A stretch of 27,666 nt of DNA from an uncultured Flavobacteriales bacterium. GTDB lineage: Bacteria; Bacteroidota; Bacteroidia; Flavobacteriales_D; SKUL01. Where the stretch lies: assembly GCA_937911795.1 (NCBI GenBank), contig CALDPJ010000055.1, positions 1 to 27,666 on the forward strand, written 5' to 3'. This document shows positions 17,501 through 23,390 of the stretch, one piece after another. The notes under the pieces are model-generated. The model was not told where the DNA came from, searched no databases, and saw nothing but the letters and a program-made list of their open reading frames with translations. The position numbers and the translations under genes are program-made. Each line of letters starts with the position of its first letter. The stretch's first letter is position 1.

Positions 17501-18378
17501 GCAGACCCGGCTACCGGCGAAAATGAAAACGGGTCACTATCAAAAGAAACTTCCCATTGCACGACCGGACCAAAATGACCACTCAGCGTTAACTCTGTAA
17601 AAGAAGCAGTTTGACAAAATTCGCTGTTACCGGCTATGAAGCCTCCCTGCGGTTTATTGACAACTTCAATAAAAAGCTCATTACTCGTACTGTTGGGATG
17701 GCCAGGGTGAGAGATAATCTTGCGGAGATAAAAACTTTCTGAGGGACGTTCGGAAATGGAAAACTGCGGACCTGTCGCTATATCCACCCATTCATCCTGT
17801 CCCAGGGTTTTAGATTGCCAGATGTGTATACTGGCATCGGCGTTATATGGTCCGGTCGATATTGCGGTTATGACTATCGGTAGTTCCGTGCTGCAATCTA
17901 CTTGTGCGTGATTATCATCAACCAGAATGTCATCATTCTCAAATTCAATAGTGTTGGTGTAGCTTTGAATTTCGATATAAAATTCCTGGGTAGTACAACC
18001 ACAACAGCCAAGCGGACCAACTAAATCGGCGACAATGAATTCGTCTGCGTCGAAGCCTTCATTAAAAGTAATGGAGTTGTATCCTAAGGTTAATAAACCT
18101 CCCAGGATATTTCCTAAGCCCAGAAAACCAACATTATAAGAAGCGGTAGTTGTCTCCCAGCTGGTAACGGCCAAATAACCGGAATACACTGTAAATGTTA
18201 CCGGTTCACCCGGATAAACGGGCATGGGAGGCGATGAGGTGATCGTTGCCACACATGTTTGACCAAAAGCAACCCCAAGTGTCATCCATAAGACCGAAAC
18301 TATTACGGCACGCCTAAAATATAGTTGCGTTCGCTCTCTCACAGGTAAATGACTTGTTGGTTCGTTTTTCAGTTTCAT
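11533..18378 (-). CDS. giant secreted repeat protein with T9SS type B sorting domain (SprB-like adhesin candidate)
   Basis: A 2281-residue exported protein. It has a long N-region and signal sequence ending near VAFGQ (residue 40). A non-repeated head follows (about 41-330), with a Gly/Leu-rich stretch at 84-100 and a CCGC cluster (125-128). The core at about 334-1520 is a tandem array with a period near 180 residues, each unit being two Ig-like halves with one Cys pair each: an A half (NNTIGADQxLC...FRRIVFSxxC..DTSN) and a B half (AGNFTDAGQxxCPG...ENYTGDI..W...GPW...C..DTSEVY). There are seven A halves and six clear B halves. Diverged Ig-like domains fill 1525-2190. The C-terminal 87 residues (VPNAFSPNGDNVNDRY, FEVWNRWGQTVYES, W.G...G..LPADTYYYLL, YKGFLVIQR) are a classic type B gliding-motility-associated sorting domain. 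Placed just ahead of PorP/SprF and OmpA-family genes, it resembles SprB-type adhesin loci. Adhesive function is inferred. Confidence 0.93.
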   Translation of the reverse strand: MKLKNEPTSHLPVRERTQLYFRRAVIVSVLWMTLGVAFGQTCVATITSSPPMPVYPGEPVTFTVYSGYLAVTSWETTTASYNVGFLGLGNILGGLLTLGYNSITFNEGFDADEFIVADLVGPLGCCGCTTQEFYIEIQSYTNTIEFENDDILVDDNHAQVDCSTELPIVITAISTGPYNADASIHIWQSKTLGQDEWVDIATGPQFSISERPSESFYLRKIISHPGHPNSTSNELFIEVVNKPQGGFIAGNSEFCQTASFTELTLSGHFGPVVQWEVSFDSDPFSFSPVAGSAGMLSLIPLDIPGTHNYRVKIEIPGCDPVYSTGKEINVYPPVDNDIITPDQYLCENEIPQTIVANSPTGGGEGSYSITWQKKEEGEPFWDNVPGQPTNEIQFSLPLSETTHFKRIVTSDKGCSSSDSTTIHVTSLSYAGNFTDAGQEICPGEIAETVSVENYTGDIIDWLESASPTGPWEPLDITPHTDVEFEPETINTSTYLRVIIKTANCDPDTSDVYNIEVFSPISNNIIGNDQWFCGSGIADNLTSIEDLSGGSGYDYDYEWESSTDGIDWTPANASSNNNPEYQPGQVNETIFFRRIVFSDGCFTDTSNAVTITVTSTSDAGNFSNAGQVICPGTVAEPIELENYIGDIIEWRKSDSPSGPWEVISGETGPILSPIDIIENTTYFQVVVQNGDCDSEVSEPYTIDVFSPISNNTISTDQWLCVNETPDILVGSDPQEGTGVYSFLWESSDDLVNWTATPNVNNSTNYSPSSFTGTQHFRRIVFSEDCFVDTSNTVTLISSPLSDAGNFTDSGQILCPGSLPEPITIENHTGDIIHWLQADSPSGPWSIIANTESVFIPGEVENPVYYSVVVKTDYCEATTSEVYEINVFDPVTNNTIFDNQTLCENEPIETLTGTIPSGGTGSYTYLWESSTDQVTWTAGSGINDTPAYDPELFIGTKFFRRIAFSENCVSATSNTISLEISPLSDAGNFTDNDQHICPGATAAPINIENFTGEINWQFAYSENGPWTSTESTDSQYLPGVVDSSTYFRVIVQSGFCSADTSEAYWIQTYPEISVNDIGADQWLCENELPQQISGSVSGGTGLYDYQWETSDNLSDWSPVTNGNSASYTPASNVGTHYYRRIASDECFTNTSNTIAIVTAPLSNAGNFTDAGQIVCPGSTAEPITIENYIGEIQDWLVSSSENGPWISQDWSEINFSPGTIYDPTFYRVVVKTEFCDPDTSEVYSILIYPEITNNTIGADQNLCIDETPAELSGSYPEGATGEYDYLWEQNVSATGWEPAGGLNSAQHYQPIGQTGTVQYRRLVISGECPVDTSDVVTIETSPLSNAGNFMNSGQEVCPETIAEDINIENFTGEITWFESTAPNGPWSPTGGTEATFSPGTIAANEYFIAVVESGYCSADTSEVYSIELYPPISGNSISPETQLLCDYGVPENITGTAALTGGDGNYTYQWQVYSGSEWMVAPGLSDLFNYTPEDITGITTLRRLVFSGDCPVDTSNTVTIEKLEAVTGVFSGGGYFCPGDPLEIHVNLYGTPPFSIEYSDGTETFVLDNILTTEFNLPVSASEATNFTLHSVSDEFCSSNEDMTQTTVEVIPVPGIQPVYAGDDVALCALNHELSGSPLLNEFETSNWMDLNGNLLASTPEFEFTTDEPGMYEFIYTVINETCGLSGSDTVQVILDSPETAIVGEDLQICSEAVSLSANPVEWGVGYWSGPAGVVIQNPFDEETGLSGLQYGNSYSMSWIVESLMEVCPGDTASLEIEVHLPADAGTLSATSDIICAGSEVTFTVTDQVGTISSWLLEDDEQGLQVFSSNSTEYTTDDLSVNTNVSVVVHSGVCPADTSDVFALQVDSPTDAGVLVGDQEVCEAINSGTLNLNNFNGDILFWEYSADNFITSDTAFISNSEFEFENLNSSTQYRVRVQSGVCDAVWSNTATVTVLSDIFVPFTVEDQYCSDQEAIDLDELIGDEFSGEWTVNGNIEETFIPADYAGEEVIITFNYTAYSCGRITADTTLVNIFPEIEISAESEVCGLATEISVTVTAGEGFWTLDDGLVAGGELTDDWLEIVALEFENYNIALTAENGVCTNTATHSMTFYQEPSEAIAGEDQLLDFTYHTQLNANTPEIGSGFWTSANGSLAFDDAVNPATIVRNLQVGKNILIWNISNGNCPVSSSEVIVEVKSLVVPNAFSPNGDNVNDRYVILGLEEIGPVSFEVWNRWGQTVYESSDYQNDWEGLNKNGNELPADTYYYLLKPGGLDETYKGFLVIQR
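13819..17379 (-). repeat. tandem array of about 180-residue two-part Ig-like units
   Basis: Coding tandem repeat inside the giant type B protein. The A halves begin at residues 334, 520, 707, 889, 1070, 1249 and 1430, so unit lengths are 186, 187, 182, 181, 179 and 181 residues, roughly 540-560 bp. Landmarks recurring in the DNA include the complement of the AGNF(T/S)(D/N) codons followed about 8 codons later by the CPG codons. Copies differ clearly from one another at protein level, so the array is old rather than freshly duplicated; no two units look identical by eye. Confidence 0.9.
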
Positions 18379-18469
18379 CGCATTCTACGCTGCATTGCAA
18401 CTATGGTTTCAATGGGTTGGTCGCACGGTAGCTATGTATTAGTGTTAAACCCGGAATCCCCGAGTCTTC

Positions 18470-18477
18470 TATCTTTG
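18470..18477 (+). promoter_or_regulatory. candidate -7 promoter element (TATCTTTG) for the S46 peptidase operon
   Basis: TATCTTTG matches the Bacteroidota -7 consensus TAnnTTTG and ends 22 nt before the ATG at 18500. It lies in the 121-nt gap between divergent genes. The -33 region shows only a weak GTTAAA-like stretch near 18444. In the same gap I found no matching element on the minus strand for the cassette that starts at 18378. Confidence 0.55.
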
Positions 18478-18499
18478 CGTCGACTCTAAACTAACAATT

Positions 18500-20644
18500 A
18501 TGAAAAAATTTACGGTATCGTTCATATTCAGTATGTTGCTTATTTTCCCGGCCGTCGGCCACGAGGGGATGTGGTTGCCAATCCTACTGGATATGGACGA
18601 AATGCAGCGAAACGGGTTAAAATTATCCGCAGAAGATATTTATTCAATCAACCAAAAAAGTTTAAAAGATGCCATTGTTCATTTCGGTGGCGGATGCACA
18701 GCAGAAGCCATATCCGATCAGGGCTTAATCCTTACAAATCACCACTGTGGATATAGCGCTATACAATCTTTGTCAACAGTTGAAAATGATTATCTCAAAC
18801 ATGGTTTTTGGGCCAAAAATGTTCAGGAGGAGCTGCATTGTGCCGGAGTAACGGCAACATTTATCATGCGGATTGAGGATGTTACCGACGTTATTTTGGA
18901 AGGTATAGACGACAATACTCCACTCGAAGAACGACAGAGCCTGGTGAAAGAAAGATCGGTAACACTGGCAACTGAGTCGGCGGAGGACCCGGCCTACAGC
19001 GCACAGGTCAAGCCATTTTACTACGGGAATCAGTACATTATGATTGTCACCAAAACCTACAGCGATGTGCGGTTGGTAGGGGCCCCACCTTCATCGATCG
19101 GTAAGTTCGGAGGAGATACAGATAACTGGGTATGGCCCCGTCATACCGGCGATTTTGCCATTTTCCGAATTTATGCCGACAGCGAAAATGAACCAGCGGA
19201 TTTCTCTGAGGAAAATGTTCCCTATCAACCCGCGGAGAGTCTGGATATTTCCCTGAAAGGGGTAGAGGAAGGAGATTTTACGATGGTATACGGATTTCCT
19301 GGGGTGACGGATCAATATTTGGTTTCTGCCGGAGTGGAATACATCACAGAAGTCGCGAACCCGTTGCGTATTTCAATGCGCGAAAAAAGCATTGAAGTGA
19401 TTGATGCATTGATGGCCGGGAGTGACGAGAGAAGAATTCAATATGCTTCCCGCCAGGCAATGATCAGTAATGCTCACAAGAAATGGATTGGCCAGAACAT
19501 GGGGCTGGCGCGGTTTAACGCCGTTGATAAGAAGCTCGAACAGGAAGCAGAATTCATCGAAAAGGCCGAGCAGGTGGGTAATACTGCTTATGAAACGGTA
19601 GTTCCTGAATTAAACGAATTACATCGTCAAATACGGCCTTACCAATTGGGTCGGGATTTGTTCATTGAAATGATTTTTTACGGACCCCAGATTTTGAATT
19701 TCACCCGCCGCTTCAATGCTTTGTTTGATGCAATAGAAGCGGAAGATTCGGAGAAAATTGCTGAACTACGTACAAAAGCAGTCCGTTCCGCAACAAATTT
19801 CTTCGATAAATACGCTGTGGAAGCAGACCAGGAGATTTTCGCTCAGTTGCTGGCAATATACAGCCAGAATGTGCAGCAGAATTTGCAGCCTTCAGCGCTC
19901 GATGCCTTCCACGGAAAATACAAAGGAAATGCTGTGGATTATGCAGAATATGTATTCTCTGAATCGGTTTTTGCCGATCGGGAAAAGCTGATTAAATTAT
20001 TGGAAACCGGAAAGGAAAAAAAGCTGTTGCAGTTAAAGGATGATCCGGCGTATCATTTGACGGCCTCGTTTTTCGATGCCTATATGACGAAGATCCAGCC
20101 CTCTTATGAAATGCTGAATGGCCGTATTCAGGAATCCATGAGAATATACATGCGCGGATTGATGGAGTTGAATCCGGAAAAGAAATACTGGTCAGAAGCC
20201 AATAGTACGCTCAGGGTTACCTATGGAAAAGTAGAAGGCTGTATTCCGCGTGATGGATTGAGTTATTTACCGACCACTACTTTGCAAGGCGTGGTACATA
20301 AGTACATTCCCGACGACCGGGAGTTTGACGTTCCGGAAAAATTGCTGGAACTGTATGAAGCAAAAGACTATGGAAGATATGGAGTTGACGGCACTTTGAA
20401 TGTCGCTTTTCTCGCATCCAATCACACTACAGGGGGTAATTCTGGTAGCCCGGTACTCAATGCAGAAGGTCAGTTGATCGGTTTGAATTTCGACAGAAGC
20501 TGGGAGAGCACAATGAGTGACATCATGTTCAATCCGGAAATCTGTCGCAATATATCCGTAGATATTCGCTATATTTTATTCGTTGTAGATAAATACGCCG
20601 GCGCCGGATGGTTGCTGGACGAAATGAATATCATCGAAAACTAA
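18500..20644 (+). CDS. S46 family dipeptidyl-peptidase, DPP11-like
   Basis: A 714-residue exported serine exopeptidase that removes dipeptides from the N-terminus of peptides in the periplasm or at the surface. The signal peptide is MKKFTVSFIFSMLLIFPAVGH and the mature start HEGMWLP is typical of the family. The chymotrypsin-like triad can be read from motifs: H82 in TNHHCGYS, D219 in WVWPRHTGDF, and S648 in TGGNSGSPV. Spacing between Asp and Ser matches the characterised P. gingivalis and Pseudoxanthomonas enzymes closely. Eighteen residues after the Ser lies R666 in NFDRSWE; this is the position (Arg673 in P. gingivalis DPP11, Gly in DPP7) that sets preference for Asp/Glu at P1, so the enzyme is predicted to be DPP11-type. 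A C-terminal GAGWLLDEM is also family-typical. The pterin dehydratase gene begins 5 nt downstream, so the two form an operon with a -7 element at 18470. Confidence 0.95.
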   Translation: MKKFTVSFIFSMLLIFPAVGHEGMWLPILLDMDEMQRNGLKLSAEDIYSINQKSLKDAIVHFGGGCTAEAISDQGLILTNHHCGYSAIQSLSTVENDYLKHGFWAKNVQEELHCAGVTATFIMRIEDVTDVILEGIDDNTPLEERQSLVKERSVTLATESAEDPAYSAQVKPFYYGNQYIMIVTKTYSDVRLVGAPPSSIGKFGGDTDNWVWPRHTGDFAIFRIYADSENEPADFSEENVPYQPAESLDISLKGVEEGDFTMVYGFPGVTDQYLVSAGVEYITEVANPLRISMREKSIEVIDALMAGSDERRIQYASRQAMISNAHKKWIGQNMGLARFNAVDKKLEQEAEFIEKAEQVGNTAYETVVPELNELHRQIRPYQLGRDLFIEMIFYGPQILNFTRRFNALFDAIEAEDSEKIAELRTKAVRSATNFFDKYAVEADQEIFAQLLAIYSQNVQQNLQPSALDAFHGKYKGNAVDYAEYVFSESVFADREKLIKLLETGKEKKLLQLKDDPAYHLTASFFDAYMTKIQPSYEMLNGRIQESMRIYMRGLMELNPEKKYWSEANSTLRVTYGKVEGCIPRDGLSYLPTTTLQGVVHKYIPDDREFDVPEKLLELYEAKDYGRYGVDGTLNVAFLASNHTTGGNSGSPVLNAEGQLIGLNFDRSWESTMSDIMFNPEICRNISVDIRYILFVVDKYAGAGWLLDEMNIIEN

Positions 20645-20649
20645 ACACC

Positions 20650-20901
20650 ATGTGGAAACGCAACGACAATTCACTGGAGCAGACTTTTACTTTCCCCGAT
20701 TTTAAGTCTGCATTTGGATTTATGCAACAGGTAGCATTTGCTGCCGAAAAAGCCAACCATCATCCTGATTGGAGCAATGTGTACAACAAAGTCCACATCC
20801 GCTTATCAACTCATGACGCGGGCAATACCATCACCGAAAAAGATGAAAAGCTGGCAGCTGCAATTGATAAGATTTACGCTGACTGGACCGGAAGGAAATA
20901 A
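20650..20901 (+). CDS. pterin-4a-carbinolamine dehydratase (4a-hydroxytetrahydrobiopterin dehydratase)
   Basis: An 83-residue PCD/DCoH family protein, slightly short compared with the usual 95-105. It dehydrates 4a-hydroxytetrahydropterin to quinonoid dihydropterin, recycling the cofactor of aromatic amino acid hydroxylases. The active-site signature EKANHHPDWSNVYNKVHI (about 38-55) with the His-His-Pro triplet is complete, and it is followed by the conserved STHDAGNTITEKDEKLA. The start at 20650 (MWKRNDNSL) is preferred: a longer frame back to 20608 would overlap the end of the S46 gene. No hydroxylase gene is in the window, so the substrate pathway is open; in some bacteria these proteins have other roles. 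It ends directly at a palindromic terminator. Confidence 0.92.
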   Translation: MWKRNDNSLEQTFTFPDFKSAFGFMQQVAFAAEKANHHPDWSNVYNKVHIRLSTHDAGNTITEKDEKLAAAIDKIYADWTGRK

Positions 20902-20903
20902 AA

Positions 20904-20933
20904 AAAGGCTTTTCACAATTGTGAAAAGCCTTT
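20904..20933. terminator. perfect 30-nt palindrome, shared terminator for convergent genes
   Basis: Two 13-nt arms (AAAGGCTTTTCAC and its complement) flank AATT, so all 30 nt are self-complementary. The site starts 2 nt after the dehydratase stop and ends 32 nt before the DUF1573 stop. Read on the minus strand it is followed by a T run (complement of the A run at 20901-20906 and beyond), which makes a standard intrinsic terminator for the DUF1573 gene; on the plus strand the T run is weak. A second small hairpin, CGAAA/TTTCG, follows at 20934-20945. Confidence 0.85.
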
Positions 20934-20965
20934 CGAAAGTTTTCGATAATTTCTGAAAGAGAAAC

Positions 20966-21490
20966 TTACGCGGCTTCTTCTACGGTTGCAGAAATTGAAA
21001 GCGTAGTTGTTCTAGGTTCAGTATTAGCAGTAATCGTAACGGTTTTTGACTGCTTGTTGAGTTGTTTTCCTGGTTTGTAAACAACTTCAATTTCACCTGT
21101 TTCTCCCGGAGCGATTGGCTCTTTAGGATACTGAGGAACTGTACAACCACATGATCCTTTTGCATTTTCAATTACCAGTGGCTCAGAGCCGGTGTTGGTA
21201 AAGGTGAATATATGACGGTTTTCACTGTCTTGTTTGATATTTCCGAAATCATGTGAAGGAGAAGTAAAGGTCATCGCAGTTGTAGGACCTGCAGGAACAG
21301 CTTCAGCTGATCTGGCATCACGTGCAGTTGCTGCTTCTAATTTATTGTCAGTTTTGTTGGCTGCAATACTTGTTTTAGGCTGCGGGCTATCTGAGTTTCC
21401 AGAATATGCTCCTGTCATCATCAGGTAAGCATTGGCAATTAATCCTACTGCGATAACGCCGATCAGACCAATTTTAACAGTTTTATTCAT
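20966..21490 (-). CDS. DUF1573 domain protein, membrane-anchored
   Basis: A 174-residue protein with an N-terminal hydrophobic segment (about 6-26, IGLIGVIAVGLIANAYLMM) that is a signal anchor or uncleaved signal, then a polar Ala/Thr-rich linker (30-72). The DUF1573 domain spans about 73-172: FTSPSHDFGNIKQDSE, FTFTNTGSEPLVIENAKGSCGCTVPQYP, and APGETGEIEVVYKPGK. The domain has an Ig-like, HYDIN/ASPM-related fold and is widespread in Bacteroidota envelopes; its function is not established. The CGC pair in GSCGCTVP is a family hallmark. It is a single-gene unit with its own -7 element at 21515-21522 and terminator at 20904-20933. Confidence 0.9.
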   Translation of the reverse strand: MNKTVKIGLIGVIAVGLIANAYLMMTGAYSGNSDSPQPKTSIAANKTDNKLEAATARDARSAEAVPAGPTTAMTFTSPSHDFGNIKQDSENRHIFTFTNTGSEPLVIENAKGSCGCTVPQYPKEPIAPGETGEIEVVYKPGKQLNKQSKTVTITANTEPRTTTLSISATVEEAA

Positions 21491-21514
21491 GACTGGTTTT
21501 TTTGAGATTTACTG

Positions 21515-21522
21515 CAAAGCTA
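21515..21522 (-). promoter_or_regulatory. candidate -7 promoter element (TAGCTTTG) for the DUF1573 gene
   Basis: Minus-strand TAGCTTTG, a full TAnnTTTG match, 24 nt before the ATG at 21490 and inside the 96-nt gap after the S41 protease gene. No good -33 partner is seen. Confidence 0.5.
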
Positions 21523-21586
21523 AAAAAACCCATCCAATTTAAATTAGATGTTGCAGCTATTAACTAAACATTAACAATTTTGACGG

Positions 21587-23176
21587 CTACTGATGCACCA
21601 GATTGATATTGTTGTATCCGTCTGTTTCAAGAACTTCTACAGCTTTTTGGTAAGTAGACCAGTGCGGGTTGAAAACCTGGTAATATGCCGAAGTGTTCCA
21701 GACATTTCGGGCGATGAGTGCTTTTACCCGCGACTTGATCAGACTTTCGGAACGTTCATACTCAGCTTCATCGAACTCAACATCTTCTTTTTCGGCATGC
21801 GCCCGGAATTCATTCATTAAATCCTCATCACATTCAAAATTATTCGCAAAATCTGTAACTGTCCGAAATTCCTGAACAATGTCCTTGCGGTTCCTTTCGA
21901 CATATTCGAGGCTGAACTGATTGAAGACGCCTTTGCGAATCAGTTGGGTATGCAGATCCGAAAATTCGGATGTATCGAGTGGAACAAAAATATCCGGCAT
22001 GATACCACCACCGCCGTATACAAGACGATTTTTATGGGTGAAATACTTGAGAGAATCCGGAAGATCGATGCTGTCGGCATTGGTCAGTTCACCACTGTAA
22101 AACCGATTGTACTTTTCTTTCTGATAAGCTTCAATGCCCTCGGTGTAGGGTTTCTGTATTGAGCGGCCAGATGGGGTGTAGTATTTTTGAACGGTCAATC
22201 GTACCGCTGATCCATCCGGAAGATTAATAGGCCTTTGAACCAAACCTTTTCCAAATGAGCGACGCCCTACTATTAACCCACGATCCCAGTCCTGAACGGC
22301 CCCGGATACAATTTCACTGGCCGAAGCCGAACCTTCATCGATCAGGATTACCAGTCGCCCGGATTCAAAAGATCCACCAGCCCTGGAATGGGTTTCTCTT
22401 TTTGGATAAGCACGTCCTTCGGTATAAACGATCAACTGATCATCAGGTAGAAATTCGTCTGCAAGATCAATGGCAGCTTTCAGTAATCCGCCGCCATTTC
22501 CCTGTAAATCAAGAATCAGATCCTTCATGCCGTTTTCTTTCAGCATGTTCAATGCCTGCAAAAACTCATCATGAGTGGTGGATGCAAAACGATTGATTTT
22601 GATATAGCCGATTTCTGGTGTAGCCATATAGTGCGCATCAACGCTGTAGATTGGAATTTTATCGCGTGTAATTTCATAAGGAATCAAATCCTTTTGTCCT
22701 TTGCGCAGAATTGAAATATTCACTTTGGAATCTTTCGGACCTTTTAGTTTGGTCATTACATCCGAATTCTTGATCCCGACACCAGCTACTTTTTCATCTT
22801 CTATTTTCACAATTCTATCTCCGGCAAGGATTCCAAGCTTTTCGGAGGGTCCTCCGGAGATTGGTGAAACGACCAGTATGGTATCTTTAAGAATGTTGAA
22901 CTGGATTCCAATTCCTTCAAAATTCCCTCGAAGCGGTTCATTCATGGCTTTCAGCTCATCAGCCGGAATGTACATTGAATGAGGATCGAGTTCTTCCAAC
23001 ATCGACACGATGGCGTCTTCAACCATCTTTTCGGTATCTACTTCATCTACGTAGGAACGCTGGATATGGAAAATCAAGGCGTTTAGCTTTTCAATCGCGG
23101 CCATTTCCTTTTCGGACTGAGCCATTAAAGTGATTGAACAAAGGGTCAAAAAAATTGCGGTGATATATCTTCTCAT
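21587..23176 (-). CDS. S41 family carboxyl-terminal processing protease (CtpA-like)
   Basis: A 529-residue exported serine protease. The signal peptide is MRRYITAIFLTLCSITLMAQ. Residues about 25-80 are the N-terminal helical region (YVDEVDTEKMVEDAIVSMLEELDPHSMYI), about 85-172 a PDZ domain (GIGIQFNI, SPISGGPSEKLGILAGDRIVKI), and about 175-345 the tail-specific protease core. The Ser/Lys dyad is S285 in GSASASEI and K310 in RSFGKGLVQ, 25 residues apart as in E. coli Prc and plant D1 protease. LDLQGNGGGLL (222-232) is also conserved. The remaining C-terminal 150 residues are a charged helical extension common in Bacteroidota members. It probably trims or degrades periplasmic proteins from their C-termini; substrates are unknown. 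It is monocistronic by appearance, with a -7 element at 23194-23201. Confidence 0.95.
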   Translation of the reverse strand: MRRYITAIFLTLCSITLMAQSEKEMAAIEKLNALIFHIQRSYVDEVDTEKMVEDAIVSMLEELDPHSMYIPADELKAMNEPLRGNFEGIGIQFNILKDTILVVSPISGGPSEKLGILAGDRIVKIEDEKVAGVGIKNSDVMTKLKGPKDSKVNISILRKGQKDLIPYEITRDKIPIYSVDAHYMATPEIGYIKINRFASTTHDEFLQALNMLKENGMKDLILDLQGNGGGLLKAAIDLADEFLPDDQLIVYTEGRAYPKRETHSRAGGSFESGRLVILIDEGSASASEIVSGAVQDWDRGLIVGRRSFGKGLVQRPINLPDGSAVRLTVQKYYTPSGRSIQKPYTEGIEAYQKEKYNRFYSGELTNADSIDLPDSLKYFTHKNRLVYGGGGIMPDIFVPLDTSEFSDLHTQLIRKGVFNQFSLEYVERNRKDIVQEFRTVTDFANNFECDEDLMNEFRAHAEKEDVEFDEAEYERSESLIKSRVKALIARNVWNTSAYYQVFNPHWSTYQKAVEVLETDGYNNINLVHQ

Positions 23177-23193
23177 GGAAACGTGTTGTTGAA

Positions 23194-23201
23194 CAAATTT
23201 A
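23194..23201 (-). promoter_or_regulatory. candidate -7 promoter element (TAAATTTG) for the S41 protease gene
   Basis: Minus-strand TAAATTTG matches TAnnTTTG and lies 17 nt before the ATG at 23176, which would give a short leader of roughly 10 nt. AT-rich context weakens the match. Confidence 0.4.
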
Positions 23202-23322
23202 ATATTTCGAGGGTCTAAAGGTGGTGGGGGGCGAGTTAATTAAAGTTAAGTGGAGCGGATTGAGGTTCTTTGCCTTTCAACATTTCCTGTCCATTGGCAC
23301 TCCTTCGAAAATGGAGGTTAGT

Positions 23323-23330
23323 TATATTTG
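23323..23330 (+). promoter_or_regulatory. candidate -7 promoter element (TATATTTG) for the secreted S1 peptidase gene
   Basis: TATATTTG is a full TAnnTTTG match 60 nt before the ATG at 23391. A TTGG at 23294-23297 lies somewhat further upstream than the usual -33 spacing. The rest of the 214-nt divergent gap (23177-23390) shows no other structure I can name. Confidence 0.45.
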
Positions 23331-23390
23331 CGTTTATTGTGGCCGTTTTACTAACACAGAACAAGAACTGTTCCCATCCCATTAAACTAT

